A stretch of 22,337 nt of DNA from a virus: positions 1-22,337 of IMG/VR virus record IMGVR_UViG_3300008339_006872; one strand, 5' to 3'. A model generated the notes under the pieces. It saw only the letters and a list, made by a program, of their open reading frames with translations, was not told the origin of the DNA and ran no database searches. The first letter of the stretch is position 1; the number at the start of each line of letters is the position of its first letter. A program made the position numbers and the translations under genes. Below, in pieces: positions 12,954 through 19,893 of the stretch.

Positions 12954-13674
12954 AAAAGTATTTTTTGTTCCTAGAAGTCAGATTGTTTCTGATATAAATA
13001 GGTATCCACAACCATCCAAAAAATATATTCCTGAATGGTATAAAAAAATGAGTGGATCTTATAAAGAAAAAAATGGTTTCTTAGTTCCTGGACCTAAAAG
13101 TTGTATGCCATTTTTAGATTCTTTTACAAGTGGCTATACAATGGAATTGGCAACAGATGTTGTTATTCAATATCACGGAAAAGATCCTAAAACAAACAGA
13201 GATGACATTAGTTATACTTGGGCTGGTGGTGGTAATAACCTTACGGAAAGACCTATAACAACAAGACAAGAAGAAACTGATGCACCTTTTGCTCTTCCAA
13301 AGTTTGACGGATACTATGATACAGAATTTCAATGGTATACCATGTGGGATACAAAAACGCCACTAGGGTATAGCACTGTATATCATCATCCCAATAATAG
13401 GTTTGATTTGCCGTTCCACACTTTTACTGGAGTAATAGATACTGATACCTGGAATGGTGATGGTCCAATTCCATTCTTATTAAAAGAAGGTTTTGAAGGG
13501 GTTATTCCAGCAGGTACACCGATTATACAGTTTACCTTCATTAAAAGAGAAAACTGGAAATCTGAAGCATTAGAGTTTGATCAAAAGAAAAGAAGAAGAG
13601 AAAAACATATGGTCAAAAGACATATTATGAATGGGTACAAAAAAGAACATTGGAAAAAGAAAGAGTTTGATTAA
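12943..13674 (+). CDS. DUF6065-like phage protein (paralog of the minus-strand gene at 20334)
   Basis: This 243-residue protein is clearly homologous to the minus-strand protein at 20334-21029. Both share PEWYKK/PDWYKK near residue 30, a K-x-C-x-PFL-(D/E) motif, (T/S)GY, HP-x-NR-x-DLPF, (F/S)GV, and IPF-L-KE-FEGVI-x-(Q/A)GTPI. I recall the name DUF6065 for such proteins but cannot verify it. No catalytic motif stands out. The conserved His-Pro-Asn-Arg-Asp and Trp/Tyr residues could form a ligand site. The start overlaps the membrane protein by 11 bases. It sits two genes from the halogenase, so a linked role is possible. Confidence 0.6.
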   Translation: MKNKKVFFVPRSQIVSDINRYPQPSKKYIPEWYKKMSGSYKEKNGFLVPGPKSCMPFLDSFTSGYTMELATDVVIQYHGKDPKTNRDDISYTWAGGGNNLTERPITTRQEETDAPFALPKFDGYYDTEFQWYTMWDTKTPLGYSTVYHHPNNRFDLPFHTFTGVIDTDTWNGDGPIPFLLKEGFEGVIPAGTPIIQFTFIKRENWKSEALEFDQKKRRREKHMVKRHIMNGYKKEHWKKKEFD

Positions 13675-13675
13675 T

Positions 13676-13834
13676 ATGAAAGAAATATTTCTATCAACAT
13701 TAACAGGTTTTGGATGTGGCGTAGTATTTGCTGCATTCAAATTGCCAGTACCAGCACCACCAGTTTTTGCGGGAGTCGCAGGAATTATTGGTTTATGGAT
13801 TGGCTTTACAGTTATAACGAATATAATATCCTAG
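13676..13834 (+). CDS. XapX-domain small membrane protein
   Basis: The 52-residue product is two hydrophobic helices joined by KLPVPAPPVFAGVAG, which is the XapX family core (P-x-PAPP). The ATG lies one base after the DUF6065-like stop; an upstream frame from 13631 runs through that gene and is rejected. XapX proteins are tiny membrane proteins of unknown function and are unusual in a phage. Confidence 0.75.
   Translation: MKEIFLSTLTGFGCGVVFAAFKLPVPAPPVFAGVAGIIGLWIGFTVITNIIS
13800..13827 (+). promoter_or_regulatory. Possible promoter (TTGGCT-16-TATAAT)
   Basis: TATAAT at 13822-13827 with TTGGCT 16 bases upstream lies in the end of the XapX gene. It would start transcription about 12 bases before the next ATG, with AGGAGG (13833-13838) in that short leader. 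The tight spacing makes this uncertain. Confidence 0.4.
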
Positions 13835-13845
13835 GAGGAAAATAT

Positions 13846-14124
13846 ATGAATGAACAAATTAAGGCACTACTAGCATCATATGGACGATCAGTCCTTGGTG
13901 CAGGCCTTGCACTATACATGTCTGGGGTAACAGACCCTAAGACTCTTGCTTACTCACTATTGGCTGCGCTTGCGCCAGTTGCATTGAGAGCACTCAACCC
14001 TAATGATAAGGCGTTTGGTCGTCTTCCAGATGTAGCAGAAGTTGATGCTGCAGTTAAGAAGGCAACCGTTAAGAAGGCTCCTGTCAAGAAGGCTGTCAAG
14101 AAGGCTGCACCAAAGAAGAAGTAA
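13846..14124 (+). CDS. Membrane protein with Lys/Ala-rich tail, holin-like
   Basis: AGGAGG seven bases before the ATG fixes the start, giving 92 residues. A hydrophobic region at about residues 15-50 (SVLGAGLALYMSGVTDPKTL, then AYSLLAALAPVALRAL) fits two membrane segments. NPNDKAFGR follows, and the last 27 residues are Val-Lys-Lys-Ala repeats ending APKKK, like histone H1 tails. The hydrophobic part resembles small actinophage proteins sometimes labelled holins. The basic tail could bind DNA or the membrane face. It is the last gene before a terminator. Confidence 0.65.
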   Translation: MNEQIKALLASYGRSVLGAGLALYMSGVTDPKTLAYSLLAALAPVALRALNPNDKAFGRLPDVAEVDAAVKKATVKKAPVKKAVKKAAPKKK

Positions 14125-14130
14125 TTCTTT

Positions 14131-14170
14131 AGGGAGGGATATGCATATCTAGCCTATCCCTCTCTTTTTT
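14131..14170 (+). terminator. Rho-independent terminator
   Basis: AGGGAGGGATA (14131-14141) pairs with TATCCCTCTCT (14155-14165), with one G-U pair, around a 13-base loop, and six Ts follow at 14165-14170. It closes the transcription unit that includes the halogenase. Confidence 0.85.
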
Positions 14171-14180
14171 GGATACCATT

Positions 14181-14891
14181 ATGTATATATTTCAAAATCA
14201 AATTAAACCTAAATCTAAGACTGCATTAATAATGTGCACCTATCTTAGATACAAGAACTTGCCCAAAACATATAGCGACCTTAATAGTCAAACTAATTTA
14301 GACTTTGATTTTTATATATCTGATAACTCAAATGGTGACCCACACATATTAAATACAACTAATAAATTTTTAGAATCTTTTCAGTATAATCTTTTTATTA
14401 AAGAACATCATAATAAATATAGTATTTTTAGTAGATTTATACTAGCAAAAGAACTTGCAAAAAGTGGATATGAAAAAATTATTATCATTGATGATGATGA
14501 AAGAATTCCAGCAAACTTTATTCAGGATTGTTATGATCAGTATGAAGATAATACAGTTAAGTCTTTTTACGCACATAAAATAATTGATAACTATTGGGAA
14601 AAGGTTATGTTGAAGCCAGGAGAGTTAGGAAACTACGCTGGTGGCGGTGGACTGATGTGTAATGCAAAACTTTTTTTGCATAAAGACTTTTTTAATTGTC
14701 CAAAAAAATATTATGTACTTGATGATTTGTGGATTTCATATTTTTCTAAAGAAATTGCAGGATATAACATTAAATTACTTAAGACAGATATTAGGTTTAT
14801 ACACGATAATCATGCAACAGCAAAAGGACTAATAAAAGAAAAACAATATTTTACAGATAAATACATACTGAAAAAAGAGTTAAATAAATGA
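14181..14891 (+). CDS. Glycosyltransferase, GT-A fold (GT2-like)
   Basis: The protein starts MYIFQNQ and then shows the GT-A nucleotide-sugar pattern: TALIMCTYLRYKNL, FYISDNSNGD, and the metal-binding IIIIDDDERIP at about residues 106-116. A GGGGLMC loop and a late LDDLWIS follow, with a His (RFIHDNH) near the end. These fit a small inverting transferase of 236 residues. The ATG at 14181 lies 11 bases after the terminator T-run, so expression depends on read-through or an unseen promoter. A TTG at 14169 would fall in the T-run and is less likely. Its stop overlaps the next gene (ATGA). Confidence 0.75.
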   Translation: MYIFQNQIKPKSKTALIMCTYLRYKNLPKTYSDLNSQTNLDFDFYISDNSNGDPHILNTTNKFLESFQYNLFIKEHHNKYSIFSRFILAKELAKSGYEKIIIIDDDERIPANFIQDCYDQYEDNTVKSFYAHKIIDNYWEKVMLKPGELGNYAGGGGLMCNAKLFLHKDFFNCPKKYYVLDDLWISYFSKEIAGYNIKLLKTDIRFIHDNHATAKGLIKEKQYFTDKYILKKELNK

Positions 14892-15487
14892 AAATTGATC
14901 TAAGAAAATTCCCAACTTTTTACATTAACATGGATAAACATCAAGATAGAAACACTGACATGATAAAACTTGGCAAAGATGTTGGGTTTAATCAATACTC
15001 AAGGTTTTCAGGTATTGCTATGCCAAAACAACCAATGGCGGGATGTGCAAAGTCTCATTACGGAATTTTAGAAAACATGAGCAGTCCAACAATAATACTT
15101 GAAGATGATTGTGTTATTAAAAATGATTCATATGTTTTTGAAATACCAGACGATACTGATGCTTTATATCTTGGTTTGTCTGGATGGGGTTTTCTTAATA
15201 GCGAATCTAAACTAAACAATTTTTCTTATCAAAAACATACAGATTTTTCAGGTATTTATAAAATAAATGGAATGCTTGCTACTCATGCTATATTATACAT
15301 ATCGCCAGAATACATAGAGTTATCAAAGAAAATTGCTAAATGGTCTGGAGATAATAATCAGCATATTGACCAAGGTTTTGCACTTGTTCAAAAATATTTT
15401 AATGTTTATGCTTTAAAGAAACCAGTTTTTTATCAGCACAGTAATACAGCATCAACTAATATTATATTAAGAGGAATGAATGGCTAA
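14888..15487 (+). CDS. Glycosyltransferase, GT25-like
   Basis: FYINMDKHQDRN, then AGCAKSHYGIL and IILEDDCVI is the GT25 signature (usually YxxNLxxxxxR, GCxLSH, EDD), known from LPS beta-galactosyltransferases and related enzymes. The EDD is the metal and sugar-nucleotide site at about residue 73. The 199-residue length is near the family norm. It overlaps the genes on both sides and should act on the same acceptor chain as they do, which is inferred. Confidence 0.75.
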   Translation: MKIDLRKFPTFYINMDKHQDRNTDMIKLGKDVGFNQYSRFSGIAMPKQPMAGCAKSHYGILENMSSPTIILEDDCVIKNDSYVFEIPDDTDALYLGLSGWGFLNSESKLNNFSYQKHTDFSGIYKINGMLATHAILYISPEYIELSKKIAKWSGDNNQHIDQGFALVQKYFNVYALKKPVFYQHSNTASTNIILRGMNG

Positions 15488-16193
15488 ATTTGGATCTTTA
15501 TGGGTAGGAAACCCAATGACAAAAATACAAGAAGTATCTTTATCTTCTTTCATATATCATGGCCACAACCTTACCCTTTATGTATACGACATGGATATGA
15601 AGGTCCCAGAGGGCGTTCAGAAGGCTTTTGCGGGGGATATTATGGATGAGTCTGAGATGTTCCTAGTACAGAATACATATGCAGCATTCTCTGATTTATT
15701 TAGATATAGGATGATTAAAAAGACTGGTTTGACATGGGTAGATGCTGATACTATTTGTTTATCACCTGACTGGGACGGGCTTGGATATACCTATGCTTGC
15801 CTGGAAAATGATACAGTGGTTGGTGGTGTTCTTGCTTTACCGCAAGATTCTCCAGCATTAAATTATTTAATTAAGAAGTCAACTCAATTTGATAAAACAA
15901 AGATTAAGTGGACTGATGTTGGTCCAGCCCTTGTAGACAAAGCATTTAGATCTTTTGAATTAATGGAACATGTTCAGCCAATGGAAGTTTTTTGTGGAGT
16001 TCACTGGTCTCAATGGGAAAAATTATGGAATCCAAAACATACAAAAGAAATTAAATTATTAGAGAAAACTTCAAAAAGTATTTCTGTTTATCACTCAATG
16101 ACAACTCGTGGAGGAATAGACAAAAACTATTTTCCACCAAAGTCTGCAATGGAATATTTTTATGATAAATTCGTAATGAAGAAGTGGGGATAA
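15480..16193 (+). CDS. Glycosyltransferase with DXD motif (GT32-like)
   Basis: The segment YAAFSDLFRYRMIKKTGLTW directly followed by VDADT is the Gly_transf_sug (GT32) pattern, with the Asp-x-Asp metal site near residue 89 and the SDLFRY helix before it. The start LWVGNPMTKIQEVSLSSFIY fits the 'iW.g..p....' opening of that family. HSMTTRGG near residue 204 would provide the late His. The 237-residue length fits. AGAGGA before the ATG, inside the previous gene, is the ribosome site. Confidence 0.75.
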   Translation: MAKFGSLWVGNPMTKIQEVSLSSFIYHGHNLTLYVYDMDMKVPEGVQKAFAGDIMDESEMFLVQNTYAAFSDLFRYRMIKKTGLTWVDADTICLSPDWDGLGYTYACLENDTVVGGVLALPQDSPALNYLIKKSTQFDKTKIKWTDVGPALVDKAFRSFELMEHVQPMEVFCGVHWSQWEKLWNPKHTKEIKLLEKTSKSISVYHSMTTRGGIDKNYFPPKSAMEYFYDKFVMKKWG

Positions 16194-16194
16194 T

Positions 16195-16842
16195 ATGAAT
16201 AAGATAAGTATTGAATATGACAAAGGGGCAAACTTCCTGTCATCATTAATGAAGAATTATGGAAGCGACAAGGGTTCTCCTCATGAGGTAGATATAACAC
16301 CTTCTGGTTGGATAGCGAATAGATACACAGACATATACCATATATTGTTTGCAACAATTCGTGATGATGCTAAGAAGATATTTGAATGTGGAATTGGCAC
16401 AAACAATGAAGATATACAGTCTAATATGACTGCTAATGGTGTCCCAGGGGCTTCACTAAGAGGCTGGAGAGATTATTTCTGGAATGCTCAGATATATGGT
16501 GCAGATATAGATGACCGTATTCTTTTTGAAGAAGATAGAATTAAAACCTATCAAGTTGATCAAACAGATCCAGAATCTATTAATAATATGTGGGAGCAGA
16601 TAGGTGAATCAGATTTTGATGTTATTCTTGATGACGGCCTTCATGAGGCTCATGCCAATATAACACTGCTTGAAAATTCGTGGGACAGGCTAAAGCATAA
16701 TGGCATATATATTATTGAGGATACATACTATACACATGAACCAATAAAGAAATACCTAAAGGAAAAGGGGTATAACTTTATCTTGGTAACCTTTGACAAT
16801 ACTGCCAGTTATTGCTTTGTAATATTTAAAACTACAGTCTAA
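16195..16842 (+). CDS. SAM-dependent methyltransferase (MycE/CmcI-like class I)
   Basis: The 215-residue protein shows IFECGIGTN (SAM motif I), then ASLRGWRDYFWNAQIYGADI (motif II), TYQVDQTD, DVILDDGLHEAHANI and GIYIIEDTYY. The 'SLR-W-dyFp-A-iyG-DiD' and 'DDG-H' features are typical of sugar O-methyltransferases acting on macrolide or glycan sugars (MycE/TylF-type) and of cephalosporin CmcI relatives. The Asp-Asp-Gly-x-His likely binds magnesium. It follows three glycosyltransferases within two bases, so it probably methylates a sugar they transfer. That target is inference. Confidence 0.8.
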   Translation: MNKISIEYDKGANFLSSLMKNYGSDKGSPHEVDITPSGWIANRYTDIYHILFATIRDDAKKIFECGIGTNNEDIQSNMTANGVPGASLRGWRDYFWNAQIYGADIDDRILFEEDRIKTYQVDQTDPESINNMWEQIGESDFDVILDDGLHEAHANITLLENSWDRLKHNGIYIIEDTYYTHEPIKKYLKEKGYNFILVTFDNTASYCFVIFKTTV

Positions 16843-16858
16843 GTCTGATTAAATAGGG

Positions 16859-16864
16859 TATAAT
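16859..16864 (+). promoter_or_regulatory. -10 box (TATAAT) six bases before an ATG
   Basis: TATAAT at 16859-16864 is followed by GGTAGG and then ATG at 16871, the same geometry as at 3694-3706. The -35 region is poor. The GGTAGG touches the ATG, too close to act as a normal ribosome site. Confidence 0.55.
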
Positions 16865-16870
16865 GGTAGG

Positions 16871-17437
16871 ATGGCTGATACATATACTCCAAATGCTGGC
16901 ATGAAGGCTGCTGCTAGACGTGCTTTGAAGTGGAAAGAAGATGGCAAAGCAACTGGTGCTGGAACCCCTGTAGGCTGGGGAAGAGCAAGTGATATTGTTG
17001 CAGGTAGATCAATGTCTCTTGATACAGTTAAAAGAATGTATTCTTTTTTCTCCCGTCACGAAGTAGACAAAAAAGGTAAAGATTTTTATAATACATCTAA
17101 TCCATCCAATGGCCGTATCATGTGGGACGCATGGGGCGGAGATGCTGGTTTCTCATGGTCAAGAGCAATTGTAAACAGAAATAAAGAAGCATCTGATCTA
17201 TTTATTAATTTTGGTAAGTTTATTCCTGGAGCAGAAAGATTAACAGAAGTTTTTGATTTATCTAAAAAAGAAAATTACGGTGGTGTAATTGGAAACAGAA
17301 AGGGTGAACCAGCAGACAAAGAACTGTATGCAAGAGTAATTGCAGCAGCGAAGAAAAAGTTTAAGGTTTACCCATCAGCATACGCTAACGGCTGGGTAGT
17401 GCAAGAATACAAGCGCCGTGGCGGAACATATAAATAA
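16871..17437 (+). CDS. Phage protein with DUF5872-like C-terminus, probably leaderless
   Basis: Two modules are visible. Residues about 10-110 carry KAAARRALKWKEDGKA, VGWGRASDIVAGR, VKRMYSFFSRHEVDK and WDAWGGDAGFSWSRAI, a module I associate with phage structural or maturation-protease-linked proteins. The C-terminal part (YPSAYANGWVVQEYKRRGGT) resembles DUF5872, named from memory. The product is 188 residues and basic. A virion or packaging-related role is possible. It stands alone between the glycosylation operon and the converging tRNA genes, with its -10 box placed for a leaderless mRNA. Confidence 0.65.
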   Translation: MADTYTPNAGMKAAARRALKWKEDGKATGAGTPVGWGRASDIVAGRSMSLDTVKRMYSFFSRHEVDKKGKDFYNTSNPSNGRIMWDAWGGDAGFSWSRAIVNRNKEASDLFINFGKFIPGAERLTEVFDLSKKENYGGVIGNRKGEPADKELYARVIAAAKKKFKVYPSAYANGWVVQEYKRRGGTYK

Positions 17438-17440
17438 AAG

Positions 17441-17512
17441 TACCCCTGGCAGGATTTGAACCTGCGACCTACACCTTAGAAGGGTGTCACTCTTCCACTG
17501 AGTTACAGAGGT
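17441..17512 (-). tRNA. tRNA-Arg (anticodon TCT)
   Basis: The complement folds with acceptor ACCTCTG/CAGGGGT (one G-U), D stem ACTC/GAGT, anticodon stem ACACC/GGTGT around CTTCTAA, and T arm GCAGG-TTCAAAT-CCTGC. CCA is not encoded. It reads AGA, the commonest Arg codon in this window by eye. Confidence 0.93.
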
Positions 17513-17516
17513 TTGG

Positions 17517-17588
17517 AGCCTTCTGTCAGGATTGAACTGACGACATCTCGCTTACAAGGCGAGTACTCTACCACTGAGTTAAGAAGGC
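17517..17588 (-). tRNA. tRNA-Thr (anticodon TGT)
   Basis: Acceptor GCCTTCT/AGAAGGC, D stem ACTC/GAGT, anticodon stem CTCGC/GCGAG around CTTGTAA, and T arm GTCAG-TTCAATC-CTGAC. CCA is not encoded. It reads ACA. It lies four bases from the Arg gene. Confidence 0.93.
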
Positions 17589-17589
17589 G

Positions 17590-17661
17590 CATCTCCAGAG
17601 AGAATTGAACTCTCGTTTACACCGTGAAAGGGTGTTGTCCTAACCACTAGACGATGGAGAC
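17590..17661 (-). tRNA. tRNA-Glu (anticodon TTC)
   Basis: Acceptor GTCTCCA/TGGAGAT (terminal G-U), D stem GTC/GAC, anticodon stem ACACC/GGTGT around CTTTCAC, and T arm GAGAG-TTCAATT-CTCTC, with discriminator G. CCA is not encoded. It reads GAA. One base separates it from the Thr gene. Confidence 0.93.
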
Positions 17662-17662
17662 T

Positions 17663-17738
17663 TGGCTGGTCTGGCAGGCTACGATCCTGCGACTTCCGAA
17701 TTAACAGTTCGGCACTCTACCAACTGAGTTACAGACCA
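17663..17738 (-). tRNA. tRNA-Asn (anticodon GTT), with CCA encoded and an odd T loop
   Basis: Acceptor TGGTCTG/CAGACCA is perfect, followed by G and an encoded CCA. Anticodon stem CCGAA/TTCGG surrounds CTGTTAA. The T stem GCAGG/CCTGC holds the loop ATCGTAG where TTCRANN is expected, so positions 54 and 58 are A and T instead of T and A. It is the only member of the array with CCA. Confidence 0.9.
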
Positions 17739-17742
17739 ATAG

Positions 17743-17816
17743 TACAACAGGTAGGACTTGAACCTACGATAACCGAATTATGAGTTCGGGGCCTTGACCA
17801 ACTTGGCTACTGTTGC
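17743..17816 (-). tRNA. tRNA with anticodon CAT (Met elongator, or Ile2)
   Basis: Acceptor GCAACAG/CTGTTGT (terminal G-U), D stem GCC/GGC, anticodon stem CCGAA/TTCGG around CTCATAA, and T arm GTAGG-TTCAAGT-CCTAC. The paired first base and the lack of three G-C pairs in the anticodon stem exclude an initiator. CAT could also be an Ile-AUA tRNA if the C is lysidinylated; sequence alone does not decide. It is the first gene after the array promoter. Confidence 0.9.
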
Positions 17817-17980
17817 TTGTTAATTATATTATATCCTGCATTATCTAGGTTGTCAACTATTGCATTAACAATAACTTCATAATCTATTTCCATAATAAAA
17901 TGATTTTCTATCTTGTGCATGTTTATTGCAATTGGTGCATGATGTTGCAATGATTTAGATATTATTTCTTTGTAATCCAT
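17807..17980 (-). CDS. Small hypothetical protein overlapping the tRNA array
   Basis: The 57-residue product (MDYKEIISKSLQHHAPIAIN...) starts on the stop of the upstream gene (TAATG) and ends at a TAG ten bases inside the tRNA-Met gene. No family is recognised. Its last third also carries the perfect promoter of the tRNA array, so this DNA has three jobs. The coupled start supports it being translated. Confidence 0.55.
   Translation of the reverse strand: MDYKEIISKSLQHHAPIAINMHKIENHFIMEIDYEVIVNAIVDNLDNAGYNIINKQQ
17828..17856 (-). promoter_or_regulatory. Full-consensus promoter (TTGACA-17-TATAAT) for the tRNA array
   Basis: On the minus strand TTGACA (17856-17851) and TATAAT (17833-17828) are 17 bases apart. 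Predicted transcription starts near 17821, about five bases before the tRNA-Met gene. It is the only promoter in the window matching both hexamers exactly. Confidence 0.85.
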
Positions 17981-18243
17981 TATTTACTCTTTGGCTTAGG
18001 GTTTCTGCTTTCAATAAGTTCAATTATTCTATCAAGACCTTCAGAGTAAGTCATTGCATCATCTTTAGCCCAAAATAAAGTACCATCTTCATTAAACGAA
18101 CTGCCCCTGTATTCAAGATATTCTTTTTGTATTTGTTTTATTATGGTAACTAATTGTTTTCTTTCCCATTTAACTGCTTTTTGACAGCCACTACATGGAC
18201 AGGCCCAATCTCCACGGTCAGGTGTTTGATTTGGATCAGCCAT
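17980..18243 (-). CDS. Small Cys-containing hypothetical protein
   Basis: The 87-residue product begins MADPNQTPDRGDWACPCSGC, with three Cys in CPCSGC followed by QKAVKWERKQL, a helix, and a basic tail (NPKPKSK). The CPCSGC start recurs in small uncharacterised actinophage proteins, to my recollection. The ATG overlaps the stop of the 25-residue membrane peptide upstream. Confidence 0.65.
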   Translation of the reverse strand: MADPNQTPDRGDWACPCSGCQKAVKWERKQLVTIIKQIQKEYLEYRGSSFNEDGTLFWAKDDAMTYSEGLDRIIELIESRNPKPKSK

Positions 18244-18320
18244 TATCTATCATGCTTTCCATGAACATAACCAACAATTATTCCACAAATAAAACCTATT
18301 ACAAGGTCAATTACTTCCAC
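18243..18320 (-). CDS. 25-residue membrane micro-protein
   Basis: GTG start at 18320, with a perfect AGGAGG six bases upstream (18332-18327). The product is one hydrophobic helix with charged ends (MEVIDLVIGFICGIIVGYVH then GKHDR). It starts within the end of the carbamoyltransferase gene and its stop overlaps the next ATG. The ribosome site is stronger than those of most neighbours, which argues that it is translated. Confidence 0.6.
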   Translation of the reverse strand: MEVIDLVIGFICGIIVGYVHGKHDR

Positions 18321-19866
18321 TGTTTTCCTCCTCATATTTTTTAAAAATTGTATTACCAATTATCATGTAATCTATTGGAGAACTATAAAATAAATCAATT
18401 GCATTTTCAGGATATCCAGCAATTGGTTTTTTATTAACATTTAAACTAGTATTTAAAATTATTGCACATCCCGTAATATTGTAGAACTCTTCTATTAGTT
18501 TTCTAAAATAGCCATCATCTTTTTCAACTGTTTGTACTCTGCAAGTATTATCAACATGTGTAATTGCAGGAAAATCTTTTACAATAAAATTATTTGTAAA
18601 TAACATATAAGGATCTTTATTTTCAAACTCAAAATAATCTTTTATATTTTCAGACAAAACTGAAGCACCAAATGGTCTATAAAACTCTCTGTTTTTTACG
18701 GTGTTTATTATTTTTTTCCCATCTTTTATTCTGGGATCCATTAGTATAGAGCGGTTCCCCAATGCTCTTGGCCCAACTTCTCCATGTTCTTGATACCAAC
18801 CAACTATTTTACCTTCAGATAGTAACTGTGCAACCATTTTAATTGTTTCATCAGTTGGTTTGTCTTTTGGTGCAATATCATTTTGGCAGTAAGGAAAGTT
18901 TTCTAGTTTAAACTTTGGTAAATTATTTAACTGTCTTAAAAGTTCAATTGCTCCTAGGCTTGTTCCTTCATCACTTGAATGTGGAGCAACAATAAGGTTC
19001 TTAAACTTATTTAAAATTTTTGTGTTCCATACAACGTTTTGAGCCACACCACCAGAATATGAAACAACATCATCGGTATCTGCGTATTCTAAAAATAAAT
19101 TAACTATTAAATCTCCAACTGCTTCATGAACCGTTCTAATCCAATCAAGTTTATTGTGTGCAGCAAGTAGCAGATCGCCTTTATGTTCAATCCATCTTTC
19201 AAAATTAAAAATCTGATTTACTTCATCAATTGAATATTCTTTTGTTTTGTTTAAAAAATCATTATCTACTTTTCCATAAGACTGCAGCCCCATAATTTTT
19301 CCAGCGTTATCATGAATATTATTAGAATTAACTCCAAGCATCGGTCCAATTTCACCCATAGTAAGACCAATAGATCCGTTTTCTATTCTTCCATACCGAA
19401 CAATTTTGTTGTTTTTAAATACAGTATAGGTTCTTCCTTGACCAACTCCATCAATAACTATTTTTGTTGATGGCAAATTATTTTCATCTTCTAGCATCCA
19501 AGTTGACATAGCATGAGCATAGTGATGATTTAAATGCCATAACTCTTTTACTCCATGAACCGCAAACATATTTGCATGGTCTGGAACTTTATAATAGTTT
19601 TTGTTATAATCTCTTAAGGCCTCAAACCCATCAGGCTCTTTACCACCATTAAACTTTGTGGCATCATAATCAATTGCTACTTGATCAATTTCTTTAATTT
19701 CAAAGTTAAATAATTTTTCAGCATCTTTTATGATTTCCCAAATTGTTTCATACCAAAAATGTTTTTCTTGTTTTGTTCTTTCAAATTTATGATAATATAG
19801 TTTTTCTCCATCAAAATAAGAAACATTGTTATCGTGATACATCAAACTAATACCCAATAACTTCAT
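18307..19866 (-). CDS. Carbamoyltransferase (NodU/CmcH/TobZ family)
   Basis: The 519-residue length is near the usual size. Residues 1-12 MKLLGISLMYHD begin the actin-like domain. NHHYAHA at 113-119 supplies metal ligands His114 and His118, and VIDGVGQGRT around 137-146 the next Asp. SYSGGVAQNVVWN and SSDEGTSLG complete the nucleotide site. The C-terminal domain shows GEVGPRALGNRSILMDPR, NREFYRPFGASVL, and NTSLNVNKKPIAG. Family members move a carbamoyl group from carbamoyl phosphate, via carbamoyl-AMP, to a hydroxyl on Nod factors, cephalosporins or aminoglycosides. The acceptor here is unknown; the neighbouring glycosyltransferases suggest a glycan. GGGGGAAT precedes the ATG. Confidence 0.92.
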   Translation of the reverse strand: MKLLGISLMYHDNNVSYFDGEKLYYHKFERTKQEKHFWYETIWEIIKDAEKLFNFEIKEIDQVAIDYDATKFNGGKEPDGFEALRDYNKNYYKVPDHANMFAVHGVKELWHLNHHYAHAMSTWMLEDENNLPSTKIVIDGVGQGRTYTVFKNNKIVRYGRIENGSIGLTMGEIGPMLGVNSNNIHDNAGKIMGLQSYGKVDNDFLNKTKEYSIDEVNQIFNFERWIEHKGDLLLAAHNKLDWIRTVHEAVGDLIVNLFLEYADTDDVVSYSGGVAQNVVWNTKILNKFKNLIVAPHSSDEGTSLGAIELLRQLNNLPKFKLENFPYCQNDIAPKDKPTDETIKMVAQLLSEGKIVGWYQEHGEVGPRALGNRSILMDPRIKDGKKIINTVKNREFYRPFGASVLSENIKDYFEFENKDPYMLFTNNFIVKDFPAITHVDNTCRVQTVEKDDGYFRKLIEEFYNITGCAIILNTSLNVNKKPIAGYPENAIDLFYSSPIDYMIIGNTIFKKYEEENSGSN

Positions 19867-19893
19867 GATTCCCCCAATTAAATGTTTTTGTTT

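Noticed and set aside
17441-17816. An ochre suppressor tRNA that could rescue the broken thioredoxin
   Set aside because: All five anticodons were read (TCT, TGT, TTC, GTT, CAT); none is TTA.
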